Below are positions 42,519 to 51,944 of a DNA stretch of 64,000 nucleotides, one piece after another (positions within the stretch are counted from its first letter, which is position 1; every line of letters starts with the position of its first letter). The notes under the pieces are model-generated. The model made no database searches. It was not told the origin of the DNA and saw only the letters and a list, made by a program, of their open reading frames with translations. The stretch is from Candidatus Freyrarchaeum guaymasense (GTDB lineage: Archaea > Asgardarchaeota > Jordarchaeia > Jordarchaeales > Freyrarchaeaceae), in NCBI GenBank assembly GCA_030587405.1, contig JAUQZD010000050.1, forward strand, positions 62,001-126,000, read 5' to 3'. The position numbers and the translations under genes were made by a program.

Positions 42519-43508
42519 TTAGAATGGCATGGCTTGTTTGAATCGTCGTGGGATGGTTTTAATGTACTTCGATTTAAGTAAAGTACTGTAGTGATCTCTT
42601 AGACTATATGCTGCTACACCTAGAATGTGGGATACGAGTCTCTGTGTTAAAACAGGTGATGTACCTTTCCTTAGTGATATCAATTTATCTGCACAGTAGA
42701 TGACGGCTGCAGCTAGCGTGAATGGTCTGCGACCACCTCGCTCTTTAAGACTTATTTCAGAGAGAATCGCCATACATTTTGATAATAACTCGTTTTTGTA
42801 TTCTTCTAGGTTTATGCCTCTCTCCTCGATCCTTACAATAACTTCTTCGGATTCTAAGAGGGTGTTGATTGCTCTTGGAATATACTCTTCACTTTTACGT
42901 AGTTCATGATGTTCCCCTGTAATTCTGCGAATCAAGAAGAACATTTTGGTTAGTCTTTTTGGAGTGACATTATATCCTAGCATTTTAAAGGCGTTAGAAA
43001 GTTCTGTTAACGTTACTGGGGCACGTATTTTCTGTTCTCTAATGGCATAAAGGAGGCAGGCTGCTACAAGTAAAATGTTATTACTTACTTTCCGATGACG
43101 AACTATGTATTTGTATAAGTATATTGCACGTTCTCTGACGAAGGGTTGGAGTTCAAGGTTATCGCAGACTCTTCTAAGAGCTGAAATGGCACGGTGGTGA
43201 GCGCTGTTGAGCGCTTTTAACCTTTCTCGAAAGGCTTTAACCTTTAGACGCTTATAAATTACTTGCCTATTGGGTGGAATGAGATTGCCCTTTGAGTCCT
43301 TGAAAATAAATGAGTGCTCATAGCCAATATAGCTTCCTGACTGGGGTTCAGGGTTCACCCACATTCCCCTGATAGGCTCCTCTGAAGATATTCTGTAGAG
43401 AGGAGAAGTCATATTATATCCAATTACGAGGCCGCAATTTGGGCATACATATTCTCCCGCATGAATAATTACACGCACTTTACAATCTGGACATTTCAAA
43501 GATTCCAT
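42519..43508 (-). CDS. Transcription initiation factor TFB (divergent paralogue)
   Basis: 329 residues. N-terminal zinc ribbon CPDC(X)12CPNC (Cys 6, 9, 22, 25) followed by a B-finger/linker region and two cyclin-like repeats (about 115-205 and 215-305) that bind TBP-DNA. The linker (IGYEHSFIFKDSKGNLIPPN) and cyclin repeats are less conserved than a housekeeping TFB, where W/R/K-rich B-reader sequences are standard, so it may be an alternative TFB. Start ATG after GGGTGTTG. Embedded between CoA genes. Confidence 0.88.
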   Translation of the reverse strand: MESLKCPDCKVRVIIHAGEYVCPNCGLVIGYNMTSPLYRISSEEPIRGMWVNPEPQSGSYIGYEHSFIFKDSKGNLIPPNRQVIYKRLKVKAFRERLKALNSAHHRAISALRRVCDNLELQPFVRERAIYLYKYIVRHRKVSNNILLVAACLLYAIREQKIRAPVTLTELSNAFKMLGYNVTPKRLTKMFFLIRRITGEHHELRKSEEYIPRAINTLLESEEVIVRIEERGINLEEYKNELLSKCMAILSEISLKERGGRRPFTLAAAVIYCADKLISLRKGTSPVLTQRLVSHILGVAAYSLRDHYSTLLKSKYIKTIPRRFKQAMPF

Positions 43509-43874
43509 TTCAACACCCTTAGGAGAGGTAGCCCTTCTAAATTAATGATTTTCTAGGATAAAATGAAAGATTAAAAGGAAAAGAAGGACTATTTAGCAGA
43601 AAAGAAATGTCTTTTTAACGGAAAAAAGGAAAGGAGAGCTCAAAACGAAGAATGGTAATTAACAAGGAGTAACATAAAAACAAGAGGGAGTTTTTATCGA
43701 GACAAATAGATGGTTCAGTGAGATAGCTAACGATTTTTTTATTAAAAAATTTAAAAAATAACAAGAAATAACCGATACTATATACTTAAGACAGAAAAAC
43801 CTTATATCTTAGTAAGTTAGCAAGAGACTTGAAGACAAGAAAACAAGCGATCGCGTTGGAAGGATGGACTAAAG
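43509..43874. other. A/T-rich divergent promoter region
   Basis: 365 bp between divergent tfb and pantoate kinase genes. It holds A/T-rich runs and the TATA-like site listed separately; no ORF. Confidence 0.5.
43776..43787 (+). promoter_or_regulatory. TATA-like element of the CoA operon
   Basis: TACTATATACTT with a second TTATATCTTA run downstream (43801-43810), about 90 bases before the TTG start of pantoate kinase. Confidence 0.4.
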
Positions 43875-44792
43875 TTGGCTTACTCAAGGGCGTTTTGTCC
43901 AGCACACATAACGGGTTTTTTTCGGGTGTGCAACGAAGAGAGAGATCCTTTGAAGATAGGATCTCGCGGCGCCGGAGTATGCTTAAATAGAGGAATAATA
44001 ACTACGGTTGAAGCAAAACCTGCAAAAGAGAATGAGATCAAGATTTTTGTTAACATGAAGGTTGACAATGTAAAGGTAACTAAGGATACGGCTGAAAAAA
44101 TGCTGAAAATTGCTAATGAGAAATACTCAGAGAAGTATAGTTTAACTATAAGGCAAGAAATGCAAATTCCGGTTTATGCAGGATTCGGAGCTAGCGGAGC
44201 AGCTGCATTTAGTACCGCTTTAGCCATAAATGAGGCGTTAAAACTGGGTTTAACGAAGAATAAGGTAGGCCAAATAGCACATTTAATTGAGGTGGAAAAC
44301 CTTACAGGACTAGGTGATGTAATATCTCAAAGCGTTGGAGGTGTAGAGATCAGGGTAAAAGAGGGAGCTCCAGGGTATGGAGTAGTAGACACCATACCAG
44401 TTCCAGAGAACTATGTTGTAGTCTGCGGATCAGAAGGAGTTTTAAAAACGAAGAATGTTCTCTCAGATAAGGAAAAAAGGGCGAGAATAAACTTGGCAGG
44501 AGAGCAACTTATCAATGAGATTCTAAGAGACGCACATATTGAAAAAATGATGAAACTTTCAAGAGAATTTATGCATAAGGTTAAATTAGCTTCTGAGAAA
44601 GTTAAAAAGACGCTTTTAAAACTCGAAAAAGAAGGATTCAAAGACTGTAGCATGGTAATGCTGGGAGAAAGCGTTTTCTGCATTACACCATCTAACAAAG
44701 CCAAAAAGGCATATAAGATTATTAAAAGTTGTATGCCCGGAGGATTCATTAAGATATGTAAAATAGACTTCAAAGGCGCCAGACTCCTATAG
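43875..44792 (+). CDS. Pantoate kinase (archaeal, GHMP family)
   Basis: First step of the archaeal CoA route: phosphorylates pantoate to 4-phosphopantoate. 305 residues; AFCPAHITGFF at the N-terminus and the GHMP ATP-loop PVYAGFGASGAAAFST (about 95). TGLGDVISQSVGG follows. It differs from bacterial PanK, which acts on pantothenate. TTG start after GGAAGGATG. The next gene, PPS, begins 24 bases downstream, so both reactions are coupled in one operon. Confidence 0.93.
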   Translation: MAYSRAFCPAHITGFFRVCNEERDPLKIGSRGAGVCLNRGIITTVEAKPAKENEIKIFVNMKVDNVKVTKDTAEKMLKIANEKYSEKYSLTIRQEMQIPVYAGFGASGAAAFSTALAINEALKLGLTKNKVGQIAHLIEVENLTGLGDVISQSVGGVEIRVKEGAPGYGVVDTIPVPENYVVVCGSEGVLKTKNVLSDKEKRARINLAGEQLINEILRDAHIEKMMKLSREFMHKVKLASEKVKKTLLKLEKEGFKDCSMVMLGESVFCITPSNKAKKAYKIIKSCMPGGFIKICKIDFKGARLL

Positions 44793-44816
44793 AAATCCCA
44801 AGGAGGAAAAACAAAT

Positions 44817-45641
44817 ATGAGTGAGATCCCGCCAGGGCATCCTAGGGCAGAATCACTTAGAATACGGCATAAGATCATACATGGAATGGAACATGACATC
44901 GTTGCAAAAGCAGGACTTATCGCTCATGGCAGAGGAGAAGCTTTCGATTACTTACTCGGTGAAAGAACGCAGGAGCCGGCTAAGAAAGCAATTCGCGCAG
45001 CAGCAGCAGCGCTTTTACTTGCCAGGTACCCTGTAATAAGTGTTAATGGGAACTTGGCAGCATTGTCACCAAAGGAGACTGTTGAGCTCGCAGAAGAAGT
45101 AGGAGCCAAAATAGAAATAAACCTGTTTTATAGGAGACCCGAACGGCTCGAAGCAATAAAAAGGGTTTTGGAAGAAGCAGGGGCGAAAGAAATTTTAGGA
45201 GTAGGAGAGACGGCGAATGGGGAGATCCCGGAGATTTCAAGTGTTAGAAGGGTTGTGGATAGAAGAGGGATATTAATTGCAGACACCGTCCTTGTGCCAA
45301 TCGAAGATGGAGACAGAACACAAGCCCTCAGAAAAATGGGGAAAACGGTCATCGCGATAGACCTAAACCCGCTCAGCAGAACAGCTCAGCTTGCAAGCAT
45401 AACCATAGTCGATAACATCGTTCGGTGCATGCCTCTCTTAGTAAAGGAAACACGAAAACTCAAGAAAAAACCTGAAAAAGAACTTGTAAAAATACTAAAG
45501 GAATATGATAACAGGGAGGTACTGTCAGAGACGCTGAAAATAATAAGGGATAGATTAACTCAGATAGCAGAGGCAGGAGGGATCATACCTGAAATTTCAG
45601 AAGTTTACCTTGAGGTCTGCCAAGATGAAATTTCAAAGTAA
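44817..45641 (+). CDS. 4-phosphopantoate--beta-alanine ligase (PPS)
   Basis: ATP-dependent synthesis of phosphopantothenate (COG1701). Family blocks: IPPGHPRAESLRIR (about 3), GLIAHGRGEAFDYLLGE (about 32), NGNLAALSPKETVELAEEVGA, VDRRGI and TIVDNIVR. The length of 274 is typical. SD AAGGAGGA eight bases before ATG. It replaces bacterial PanC plus kinase order. Confidence 0.95.
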   Translation: MSEIPPGHPRAESLRIRHKIIHGMEHDIVAKAGLIAHGRGEAFDYLLGERTQEPAKKAIRAAAAALLLARYPVISVNGNLAALSPKETVELAEEVGAKIEINLFYRRPERLEAIKRVLEEAGAKEILGVGETANGEIPEISSVRRVVDRRGILIADTVLVPIEDGDRTQALRKMGKTVIAIDLNPLSRTAQLASITIVDNIVRCMPLLVKETRKLKKKPEKELVKILKEYDNREVLSETLKIIRDRLTQIAEAGGIIPEISEVYLEVCQDEISK

Positions 45642-45845
45642 ACCCATCTATGCTTCCAGAAAATTAAAACATCTCTTTCCATGAAGGTGAGAGGCAGGGA
45701 AATAGTGGTTATGTTTTCTACAAAAACTAACCTGAAATTTTTAGATAACAATTTGAAAAAAGAACCTGTCTCTCACTAAAAATATTTAGAAAAACAAAAA
45801 GAGAAGGCAGCAAGGGATGCGTTTCCGCCTTCTGAAGGGATGAAA

Positions 45846-46766
45846 ATGAAGATCGTTGTTTTAGGCGCAGGGTCTATAGGAAGCCTTTTCGGAGGGATGC
45901 TTGCGCGATTGGGTGTTAACGTAGTTCTCATTGGCAGAGAAAGGCATGTAAGGGCCATAAGGGAAAGGGGGCTAAGGTTAAAGGATGAAAAGGAGTTAGT
46001 GGTCGATGTAAAAGCAACATCTAACCCGTTGGATGCAGGTAAAGCAGACATATTACTTTTAACAGTTAAGGCATACGACACTAAAGCGGCGGCCTTAGAT
46101 GCCAAACCGTTAATGAAAAGAGATACTTTAGTGCTATGCCTCCAAAATGGGTTAGGTACAGAGGGCGAGGCAGCGGAGATTCTTGGAAAAAGCAGGATAT
46201 TGAGAGGAGTGACTTCTGAGGGAGCCTTGCTTGCAGCTCCAGGAATAGTATATCATACTGGAAGAGGAGAAACTATAATTGGAGCTCCATTCACTTCTCT
46301 ACCTTCAAAAGTGGAAGAAATCGTAGAGCTTTTTAATGAGGCCGGGTTTGATACGAGAACATCTGATTTTATCGAAGGGGATGTTTGGACAAAGGTTTTA
46401 GTTAATGCGGGGATAAACCCCATTGGAGCAATTACAAGGCTAAAAAATGGGGAGATACTTAAACATCCACAGTTAGTAGAAGCTATGAAGGTTCTGGTAA
46501 AGGAAGGGGTGCAAGTCGCAAATAAATGCAAAATAAGCTTTACGGAGAACCCTGTGAATAAGACTATTCATGTCGCTAAAATGACTGCTGAAAACAAAAA
46601 CTCTATGCTTCAGGACCTAGAAAAAGGGAAGAGAACCGAAATAGATTACATTAATGGCGCAATAGTCAGATATGGTGCAATGGTTGGGGTGGATACGCCT
46701 GCAAACCTCACTGTAACTGCTATAATTAAGGCTTTGGAGGAGAGGCAGCGAAGCAGAGAGGCGTGA
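45846..46766 (+). CDS. panE: 2-dehydropantoate 2-reductase
   Basis: Reduces ketopantoate to pantoate with NAD(P)H. N-terminal Rossmann IVVLGAGSIGSLFGGMLARLG (Gly-rich loop, 3-20) and the C-terminal catalytic domain with KVLVNAGINPIGAITRLKNGE (catalytic Lys and Asn around 174-180). ATG 45846 is chosen for GAAGGG upstream; ATG 45840 is two codons earlier. Supplies substrate for the pantoate kinase upstream; panB is not in the window. Confidence 0.93.
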   Translation: MKIVVLGAGSIGSLFGGMLARLGVNVVLIGRERHVRAIRERGLRLKDEKELVVDVKATSNPLDAGKADILLLTVKAYDTKAAALDAKPLMKRDTLVLCLQNGLGTEGEAAEILGKSRILRGVTSEGALLAAPGIVYHTGRGETIIGAPFTSLPSKVEEIVELFNEAGFDTRTSDFIEGDVWTKVLVNAGINPIGAITRLKNGEILKHPQLVEAMKVLVKEGVQVANKCKISFTENPVNKTIHVAKMTAENKNSMLQDLEKGKRTEIDYINGAIVRYGAMVGVDTPANLTVTAIIKALEERQRSREA

Positions 46767-46772
46767 ACGGAA

Positions 46773-47951
46773 ATGGAGGAGAAAGGAGTTGAAGTCGAGA
46801 AGGTTCTAGAGGAACTTGAAAGTAGGCTATCCCTAGATATGGATTATCGTTCAGGAAGAATACTTGGGAGCATGTGCACAATTCCTCATCCGCTCGCTAG
46901 GAAGATAGTCTCTAAGTATTTAGAGAAAAACTTGGGGGATCCAGGACTTTTCCCTCAGACATTCCAGATAGAAAGAGAAGTTATAAAGATGCTAGGAAGT
47001 CTGTTTGGGAATCCAGAAGCGTCAGGGATAATAGTTAGCGGAGGAACGGAGGCTAACATAACAGCGATGCGAATTGCGAGAAATATGTCTAGAAGACTCG
47101 GGAGGAACGGGAGAGAAGTCATAGTGCCAGAATCAGCCCATGCGTCCTTCGATAAAGCAGCAGACATTCTAGACTTAAAACTGGTGAAGGCCAAACTCGA
47201 CGAGGAGTACAGGGTTAACGTTGATGACGTTCAGAGCAAGATTAGCAAGAATACCATTGCGATAGTGGGAGTCGCCGGAACCACGGCTTTAGGAACAGTA
47301 GACCCGATAGAAGCGCTTTCAGACATTTCAGAAGACAAGAATTTATATTTGCACGTTGACGCGGCCTTTGGAGGCTTCGTTCTTCCTTTCTTAGAGAGGA
47401 TGGGTATTGAAATTCCAAGGTTTGATTTTAGAGTTGAGGGAGTATCCTCCATAACGGTAGATCCTCATAAGATGGGAATGGCCCCTATACCTGCAGGGGG
47501 AATATTACTTAGAGACGTGAAAATGTTTAAAGATAATAGCTTTGAAATACCATATTTAGCGGGAGGAAAATACGAGCACCCGATAATTTTAGGTACGCGT
47601 TCGGGAGCCACCGTTATCGCAACGTGGGCACTACTTAAACACTTAGGGATAGAGGGCTATATCAAAATAGTTAGGAAATGTATGCAAGTAACGCATATTA
47701 TTGAAAGGGGCATCGAGGAAATAGAGGGGCTCAGAACACCCGTTAAACCATTAATGAACATAGTTGGAATATCGTCGGAGATGATAGATATATGCCAGCT
47801 TGACTTGGAACTTAGAAGGAAAGGGTGGGCGCTGGGAAAATTCCCAACGTTTCTACGAATAGTGGTAATGCCCCACGTTAAAAGAAAACATGCTACCCAA
47901 TTTTTAAAGGAATTACAAGAGATCGTCAGAAAACTCGTATGTAAAAAGTAA
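46773..47951 (+). CDS. PLP-dependent aspartate/tyrosine decarboxylase (MfnA-like)
   Basis: 392 residues of the group-II decarboxylase fold. PLP Lys lies in VDPHKMGMAPIPAGG (about 232); GIIVSGGTEANITAMR and HVDAAFGGFVLPF with the PLP-pairing Asp are intact. In Methanocaldococcus the family (MfnA) makes tyramine, while in Thermococcus it decarboxylates aspartate to beta-alanine. Its place seven bases after panE and next to PPS, which needs beta-alanine, favours the aspartate activity. The operon thus runs from ketopantoate and aspartate to phosphopantothenate. Confidence 0.9.
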   Translation: MEEKGVEVEKVLEELESRLSLDMDYRSGRILGSMCTIPHPLARKIVSKYLEKNLGDPGLFPQTFQIEREVIKMLGSLFGNPEASGIIVSGGTEANITAMRIARNMSRRLGRNGREVIVPESAHASFDKAADILDLKLVKAKLDEEYRVNVDDVQSKISKNTIAIVGVAGTTALGTVDPIEALSDISEDKNLYLHVDAAFGGFVLPFLERMGIEIPRFDFRVEGVSSITVDPHKMGMAPIPAGGILLRDVKMFKDNSFEIPYLAGGKYEHPIILGTRSGATVIATWALLKHLGIEGYIKIVRKCMQVTHIIERGIEEIEGLRTPVKPLMNIVGISSEMIDICQLDLELRRKGWALGKFPTFLRIVVMPHVKRKHATQFLKELQEIVRKLVCKK

Positions 47952-47971
47952 GGAACTAAAAGAGCGTAAAA

Positions 47972-48514
47972 CTACTTTTGCGTTGCCGCCTTATAAACAA
48001 GTTCTGCTATCTTCTGGAAAGCTTCTGCCACTCCAACACCGGTTGCAGCACTGGTCTCAAAGTAAGGGACGCCGCCGAGCCGCTCTGCAAGTTCAGCCCC
48101 CATTTCAGGAGTTACTTTGCGATAATCGACTAAGTCGATTTTATTCGCAAGAAGGACACCAGGTATCTCACCGCATATCTTTGTCAGTTCAGCCTTCCAG
48201 TTTAAAAGGTTATTATAGCTCTCTACCCGGCATACGTCATAAACATACATCGCACCGACTGCACCTCTATAAAACGAGCCACGGACCTCCTTGAATTGAG
48301 GCTGCCCGGCTAAATCCCATATTTGAAGTTTAACTACTACGCCGTCTACCTCAATATTTTTAACGGCAAAGTTAGCGCCAATTGTTAGAATATAATCCGA
48401 CTGAAATTTTTCCTCCGTATAACGTTTAATTAAGCTGGTCTTGCCGACGGCGCCGTCTCCTAAAACCACGATCTTGAATATATATTTCGCCTGACTCAAC
48501 CCTGCCACCTGCAA
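47972..48514 (-). CDS. Rab/Ras-like small GTPase
   Basis: 180 residues with all G motifs: G1 GDGAVGKTS (19-27), switch I with T44, G3 WDLAGQ (66-71), G4 NKID (124-127) and G5 ETSA (153-156). The order and spacing match eukaryotic Rab-type proteins, as in Asgard archaea. DLAGQ has Leu where Rabs have Thr. No C-terminal Cys occurs, so it is not prenylated in the Rab manner. It is opposite the CoA operon and monocistronic. Roadblock proteins at 7620 and 26408 are candidate regulators. Confidence 0.93.
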   Translation of the reverse strand: MQVAGLSQAKYIFKIVVLGDGAVGKTSLIKRYTEEKFQSDYILTIGANFAVKNIEVDGVVVKLQIWDLAGQPQFKEVRGSFYRGAVGAMYVYDVCRVESYNNLLNWKAELTKICGEIPGVLLANKIDLVDYRKVTPEMGAELAERLGGVPYFETSAATGVGVAEAFQKIAELVYKAATQK

Positions 48515-48721
48515 AGAAGTTTTTTAAAGATCACAGCTTACCGAAATGAGAGAAGCGAATTTTTCTTCCGAAAGCCTTTTACATAACATTTCCTCTCCTT
48601 ATTTTTTAAATTTATCACTCCAAAAAGCAGATGCTATTAAAGATTGCGCAGTCTACCTTTAAGAAGCTGGGAGGGGAGTTGAAAGGCAGCATCAAACCAG
48701 TCTTATAGAAGAGAGAAGAAG

Positions 48722-49783
48722 TTAAAATTTCTTGCTTAACTGATTAAACGATTTAATTGATATTAGCGCATGGACAAGAAGCCTCACAGTATTCTCTATG
48801 TCATCAAGATCCGCTACTTCTACTGGTGAGTGTGCGTAACGCAGAGGGATACATAAGGGACAGGTTGCTACTCCCTCCCTAGCTAGCTGCACGGCTGTAG
48901 CATTCGTCGTACCCATAACAACGCCTATTTGATACGGTATTCCATTTTTTTCTGCTACATTCATTAGGAATTGTTTAACTGACTGATCGGCGACGAATTT
49001 TCTGTCAGCGGCTCTTATAACAGGACCTTTCCCCAGGGAAACTGATGAAATATATGGTTTCACTTTAGGGTAGTCTGCTGCCCCTGTGGTGTCCAACGGG
49101 ATGGCTATCGTCGGGTTCACTTTGAAAGCGACTGGCCTCACCCCTCTTAGGCCTCTTTCCTCTTCAACGGTAAAGGAGAAGTAAACGTCAGCATGCAACT
49201 TGCTTCTTTCAATGTTAAAGATTGTTTCTATAGCTACCGCGCATCCAAGCTTATTATCAAAGCCCCTACCACAAATTCTTTTTCCAATAAGCGCATCTAG
49301 ACCTCTATCAAACGAGATAGGATCTGAAACCTGAACACCGGCTTCGACAACATCCTCTCTGCTTGAGGCACCAATGTCTATGAAAAGATCCTCTATGTCG
49401 GGTACCTTCCTGCGTTCCTCCTCGGATGTAAAGTGGGGTGGAACAGCTCCGATGACTCCTTTAATTTTCCCTTTAGAAGAGTGTATTATAACTCTTTGAG
49501 CAGGCAAAATGCGCCTGTCTACTCCTCCAAGGTTGGTAAAGCGAAGGAAGCCGTTTTCATCTATTGCTTTAACAATGAATCCAACCTCGTCCATGTGGGC
49601 ATCCACTAGGACACGTTCGTATCCTTCGCCTTCAATTTTTGCTATAACATTCCCTATTCGGTCAACCTCCAACTCATCAACCTTCTCCTCTATAAGGGAG
49701 GCTACTAGTTCCGAGAATTCATCTTCAAAACCTGAAATACTGGGGATGGAAAGGAGGCGTTCGATAAGCTGTAGGATACTCAT
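48722..49783 (-). CDS. M42 family aminopeptidase (FrvX/TET type)
   Basis: 353-residue dinuclear metallopeptidase of the TET/endoglucanase-like M42 family. VDAHMDEVGF (about 60) provides the first metal His/Asp, FDNKLGCAVAIE (about 176) the bridging Asp, FTVEEERGLRGV the catalytic Glu pair, DTTGAAD and a final AHSPVEVADL His. TET peptidases form dodecameric shells for peptide clean-up. SD GGGAGG; start ATG 49783. Confidence 0.92.
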   Translation of the reverse strand: MSILQLIERLLSIPSISGFEDEFSELVASLIEEKVDELEVDRIGNVIAKIEGEGYERVLVDAHMDEVGFIVKAIDENGFLRFTNLGGVDRRILPAQRVIIHSSKGKIKGVIGAVPPHFTSEEERRKVPDIEDLFIDIGASSREDVVEAGVQVSDPISFDRGLDALIGKRICGRGFDNKLGCAVAIETIFNIERSKLHADVYFSFTVEEERGLRGVRPVAFKVNPTIAIPLDTTGAADYPKVKPYISSVSLGKGPVIRAADRKFVADQSVKQFLMNVAEKNGIPYQIGVVMGTTNATAVQLAREGVATCPLCIPLRYAHSPVEVADLDDIENTVRLLVHALISIKSFNQLSKKF

Positions 49784-49909
49784 TTTCTAACCTCCCATAC
49801 AGCTTCAACCACTTAGAACTTTTAAGTATTATTTTTAGAAGGCCAGTGGAAGACGCAAACCAAATGTGAAGAATGTGAAGATGTTAAATGAAAATCCGAG
49901 GGGGAATGA

Positions 49910-50332
49910 ATGATGGCCAAAGTAGTATTTGAACCAATAGGGCAGGTTAAAGTAATAAATGAAGAAGAGGCGGAAGTCGTCATTAACAACGAGTTACAGG
50001 AAGCATTAGATGGAATAGAGGGGTTTTCACATGTTTTCGTAATTTATTATATGCATAAGGTAGCCGATAAGAAAGTGCCAATGAAGGTTCACCCTAGAGG
50101 AAATAATAGATTACCTTTAGTTGGAGTGCTAAGTACAAGATCACCATTAAGGCCAAACTGCATTGGCTTAACTGTCGTGGAACTTTTAGAGCGGAAAAGG
50201 AACGTTCTGAAGGTTAGAGGGCTAGACGCATTAGATGGAAGCCCTATTCTTGACGTAAAGCCATATATACCAGAACTGGACAGCGTGCCTAAAGCAAAAA
50301 TACCGGAATACATTAAAAAATTATTATATTGA
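49910..50332 (+). CDS. trmO: tRNA m6t6A37 methyltransferase (TsaA/TrmO)
   Basis: 140 residues of the YaeB/TsaA fold. EPIGQVK, the SAM-pocket block RPNCIGLTVVELLE (about 80) and DALDGSPILDVKPYIPELDS (about 104) are diagnostic. Adds a methyl to N6-threonylcarbamoyladenosine at tRNA position 37. Shorter than the bacterial enzyme, as archaeal homologues lack the C-terminal extension. SD GAGGGGG. Confidence 0.93.
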   Translation: MMAKVVFEPIGQVKVINEEEAEVVINNELQEALDGIEGFSHVFVIYYMHKVADKKVPMKVHPRGNNRLPLVGVLSTRSPLRPNCIGLTVVELLERKRNVLKVRGLDALDGSPILDVKPYIPELDSVPKAKIPEYIKKLLY

Positions 50333-50397
50333 AAAAGGAGACTGTGAAAAAATAAAATATAAGGGCGAGTTTTCAATACATAATGGAGGGAGCATGA

Positions 50398-51858
50398 ATG
50401 AAAAATGTAGAGAGAAGTTTCGTGGCAGTTTTTGATGCTGGTACGACGGGTGTTCGAGCAATTATATTTGACACCCAAGGATCCATTGTCGGAAGAAGTT
50501 ATGAAGAGTACCCTACTATTTCCGAGGTTCCAGGACAATCCGAGCAAAACCCTGATGACTGGTGGAGAGCTGCAGCAACCACCATGCAAAGGGCCATAAA
50601 GCTTTCACGTGTCTCACCATCAAACATATTAGCAGTTAGCGTTTGCACCCAGAGGGCGACCTTGACACCGATAGATAAAGAAGGCACCCCCATCTACAGG
50701 GCGATAACATGGATGGACACTAGAGTTCCCCCTTCAGCTCAAAAATTAAAGAAAGAGATAGGACAGAGAGAAAGCGTAAATAAAGCATTATGGATAAAGG
50801 AGAACTTGCCCTCGGTCTTTGAGCAAACGTATAAGTTTATCTTTGTGGACTCATACTTTTACCTTAAACTTGCTGGGGTTCTGGGTTCAGACTATTCAAA
50901 CGCGTTTTACGGTCCATTTGATGTGGAAAAACTAGCATGGAAAGAAGAGTTAGCCGAGGAAGTTGGAGTAACAGTGGATAAGTGGGTGGACCTATACCAG
51001 TCAGGAACCGTAATTGGAGAAGTAACGAGAGAAGCTGCGGAGGAAACCGGACTCAAAAGAGGAACGCCCGTTGTCGTTGGTGGAGGAGACCAGCAGTGTG
51101 CATGCGTAGGTGTTGGGGCGGTCGCCCACGGGATAGTTAAAGCAACCACTGGGACCGGGACCTTTGTGGATGCCCTCTTAGACAAACCGGTCTACGATCC
51201 ATTAGGCATACTTTTCACATTGCCTCATGTCTTAGAGAAAAAATGGGTGTTGGAAGGAGTCATTCCAGGAACAGGGGCGATCTTAAAATGGTTCCGCGAT
51301 AACTTCGGACAGCTAGAAAAGGATGTTGCCGAAACCGTCGGGGTGGATGCATACAATATTCTTGAGGATGAAGCTGAAATGGTTAAACCAGGAGCTGACG
51401 GATTAGTCATAATACCTCTTTTCAACTTTGGTAAAGGGTCGATGCATAACCTTTCATTTGCCCACACGCGAGGACACCTAGTTAGGGCCATCATGGAGTG
51501 TAATGGGTTTGGAATAAGAGGGCTTCTGGAAATGATTTCAGGGATGGGAATTCCCGTAGAAGAACTGAGGATAGACGGGGGAGGAGCGAGGTCTAAGCTC
51601 TGGAGACAGATCCAAGCGGACATAACAGGAAAAAGGGTTGTTGTTCCACAGGTAGAGGAGGCAGGAGGTTTAGGCGCCGCCATTCTAGCATGCATAGGCG
51701 TTAAGATATTTCCAACAGTGGAGAAGGCCGTGGAAAACATGGTTAAAATTCTAGAAGTAAGAAATCCAAACCAAGAAAACAAGAAAATTTACGATGAAAT
51801 GCACCCTAAATTTATGAGCATTCTACTGTCAAGCTATGCTGAAGTTTCACAATCGTAA
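50398..51858 (+). CDS. FGGY-family carbohydrate/polyol kinase (glycerol-kinase-like position)
   Basis: 486 residues with both FGGY domains: VFDAGTTGVRAIIFD phosphate loop (about 8) and GGGDQQCACVG with catalytic Asp (about 229), then RIDGGGARSKLWRQIQADI and GLGAAILACIG. Its neighbours GlpABC suggest glycerol phosphorylation. But the glycerol-kinase substrate motif NQRETT is CTQRATL here, so Glu is replaced by Ala and the substrate may be another polyol (tetritol, xylulose-like). Probably the first gene of the operon; 59 bp before glpA's longest start. Confidence 0.88.
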   Translation: MKNVERSFVAVFDAGTTGVRAIIFDTQGSIVGRSYEEYPTISEVPGQSEQNPDDWWRAAATTMQRAIKLSRVSPSNILAVSVCTQRATLTPIDKEGTPIYRAITWMDTRVPPSAQKLKKEIGQRESVNKALWIKENLPSVFEQTYKFIFVDSYFYLKLAGVLGSDYSNAFYGPFDVEKLAWKEELAEEVGVTVDKWVDLYQSGTVIGEVTREAAEETGLKRGTPVVVGGGDQQCACVGVGAVAHGIVKATTGTGTFVDALLDKPVYDPLGILFTLPHVLEKKWVLEGVIPGTGAILKWFRDNFGQLEKDVAETVGVDAYNILEDEAEMVKPGADGLVIIPLFNFGKGSMHNLSFAHTRGHLVRAIMECNGFGIRGLLEMISGMGIPVEELRIDGGGARSKLWRQIQADITGKRVVVPQVEEAGGLGAAILACIGVKIFPTVEKAVENMVKILEVRNPNQENKKIYDEMHPKFMSILLSSYAEVSQS

Positions 51859-51944
51859 CCACTCGGAAACTTTTGAAGGGCTCTTAATTTTTATCTTCCG
51901 TAAAAGGCCCCTTAAGGGTGAATATGTGGAAGGTGATTCGTAAA

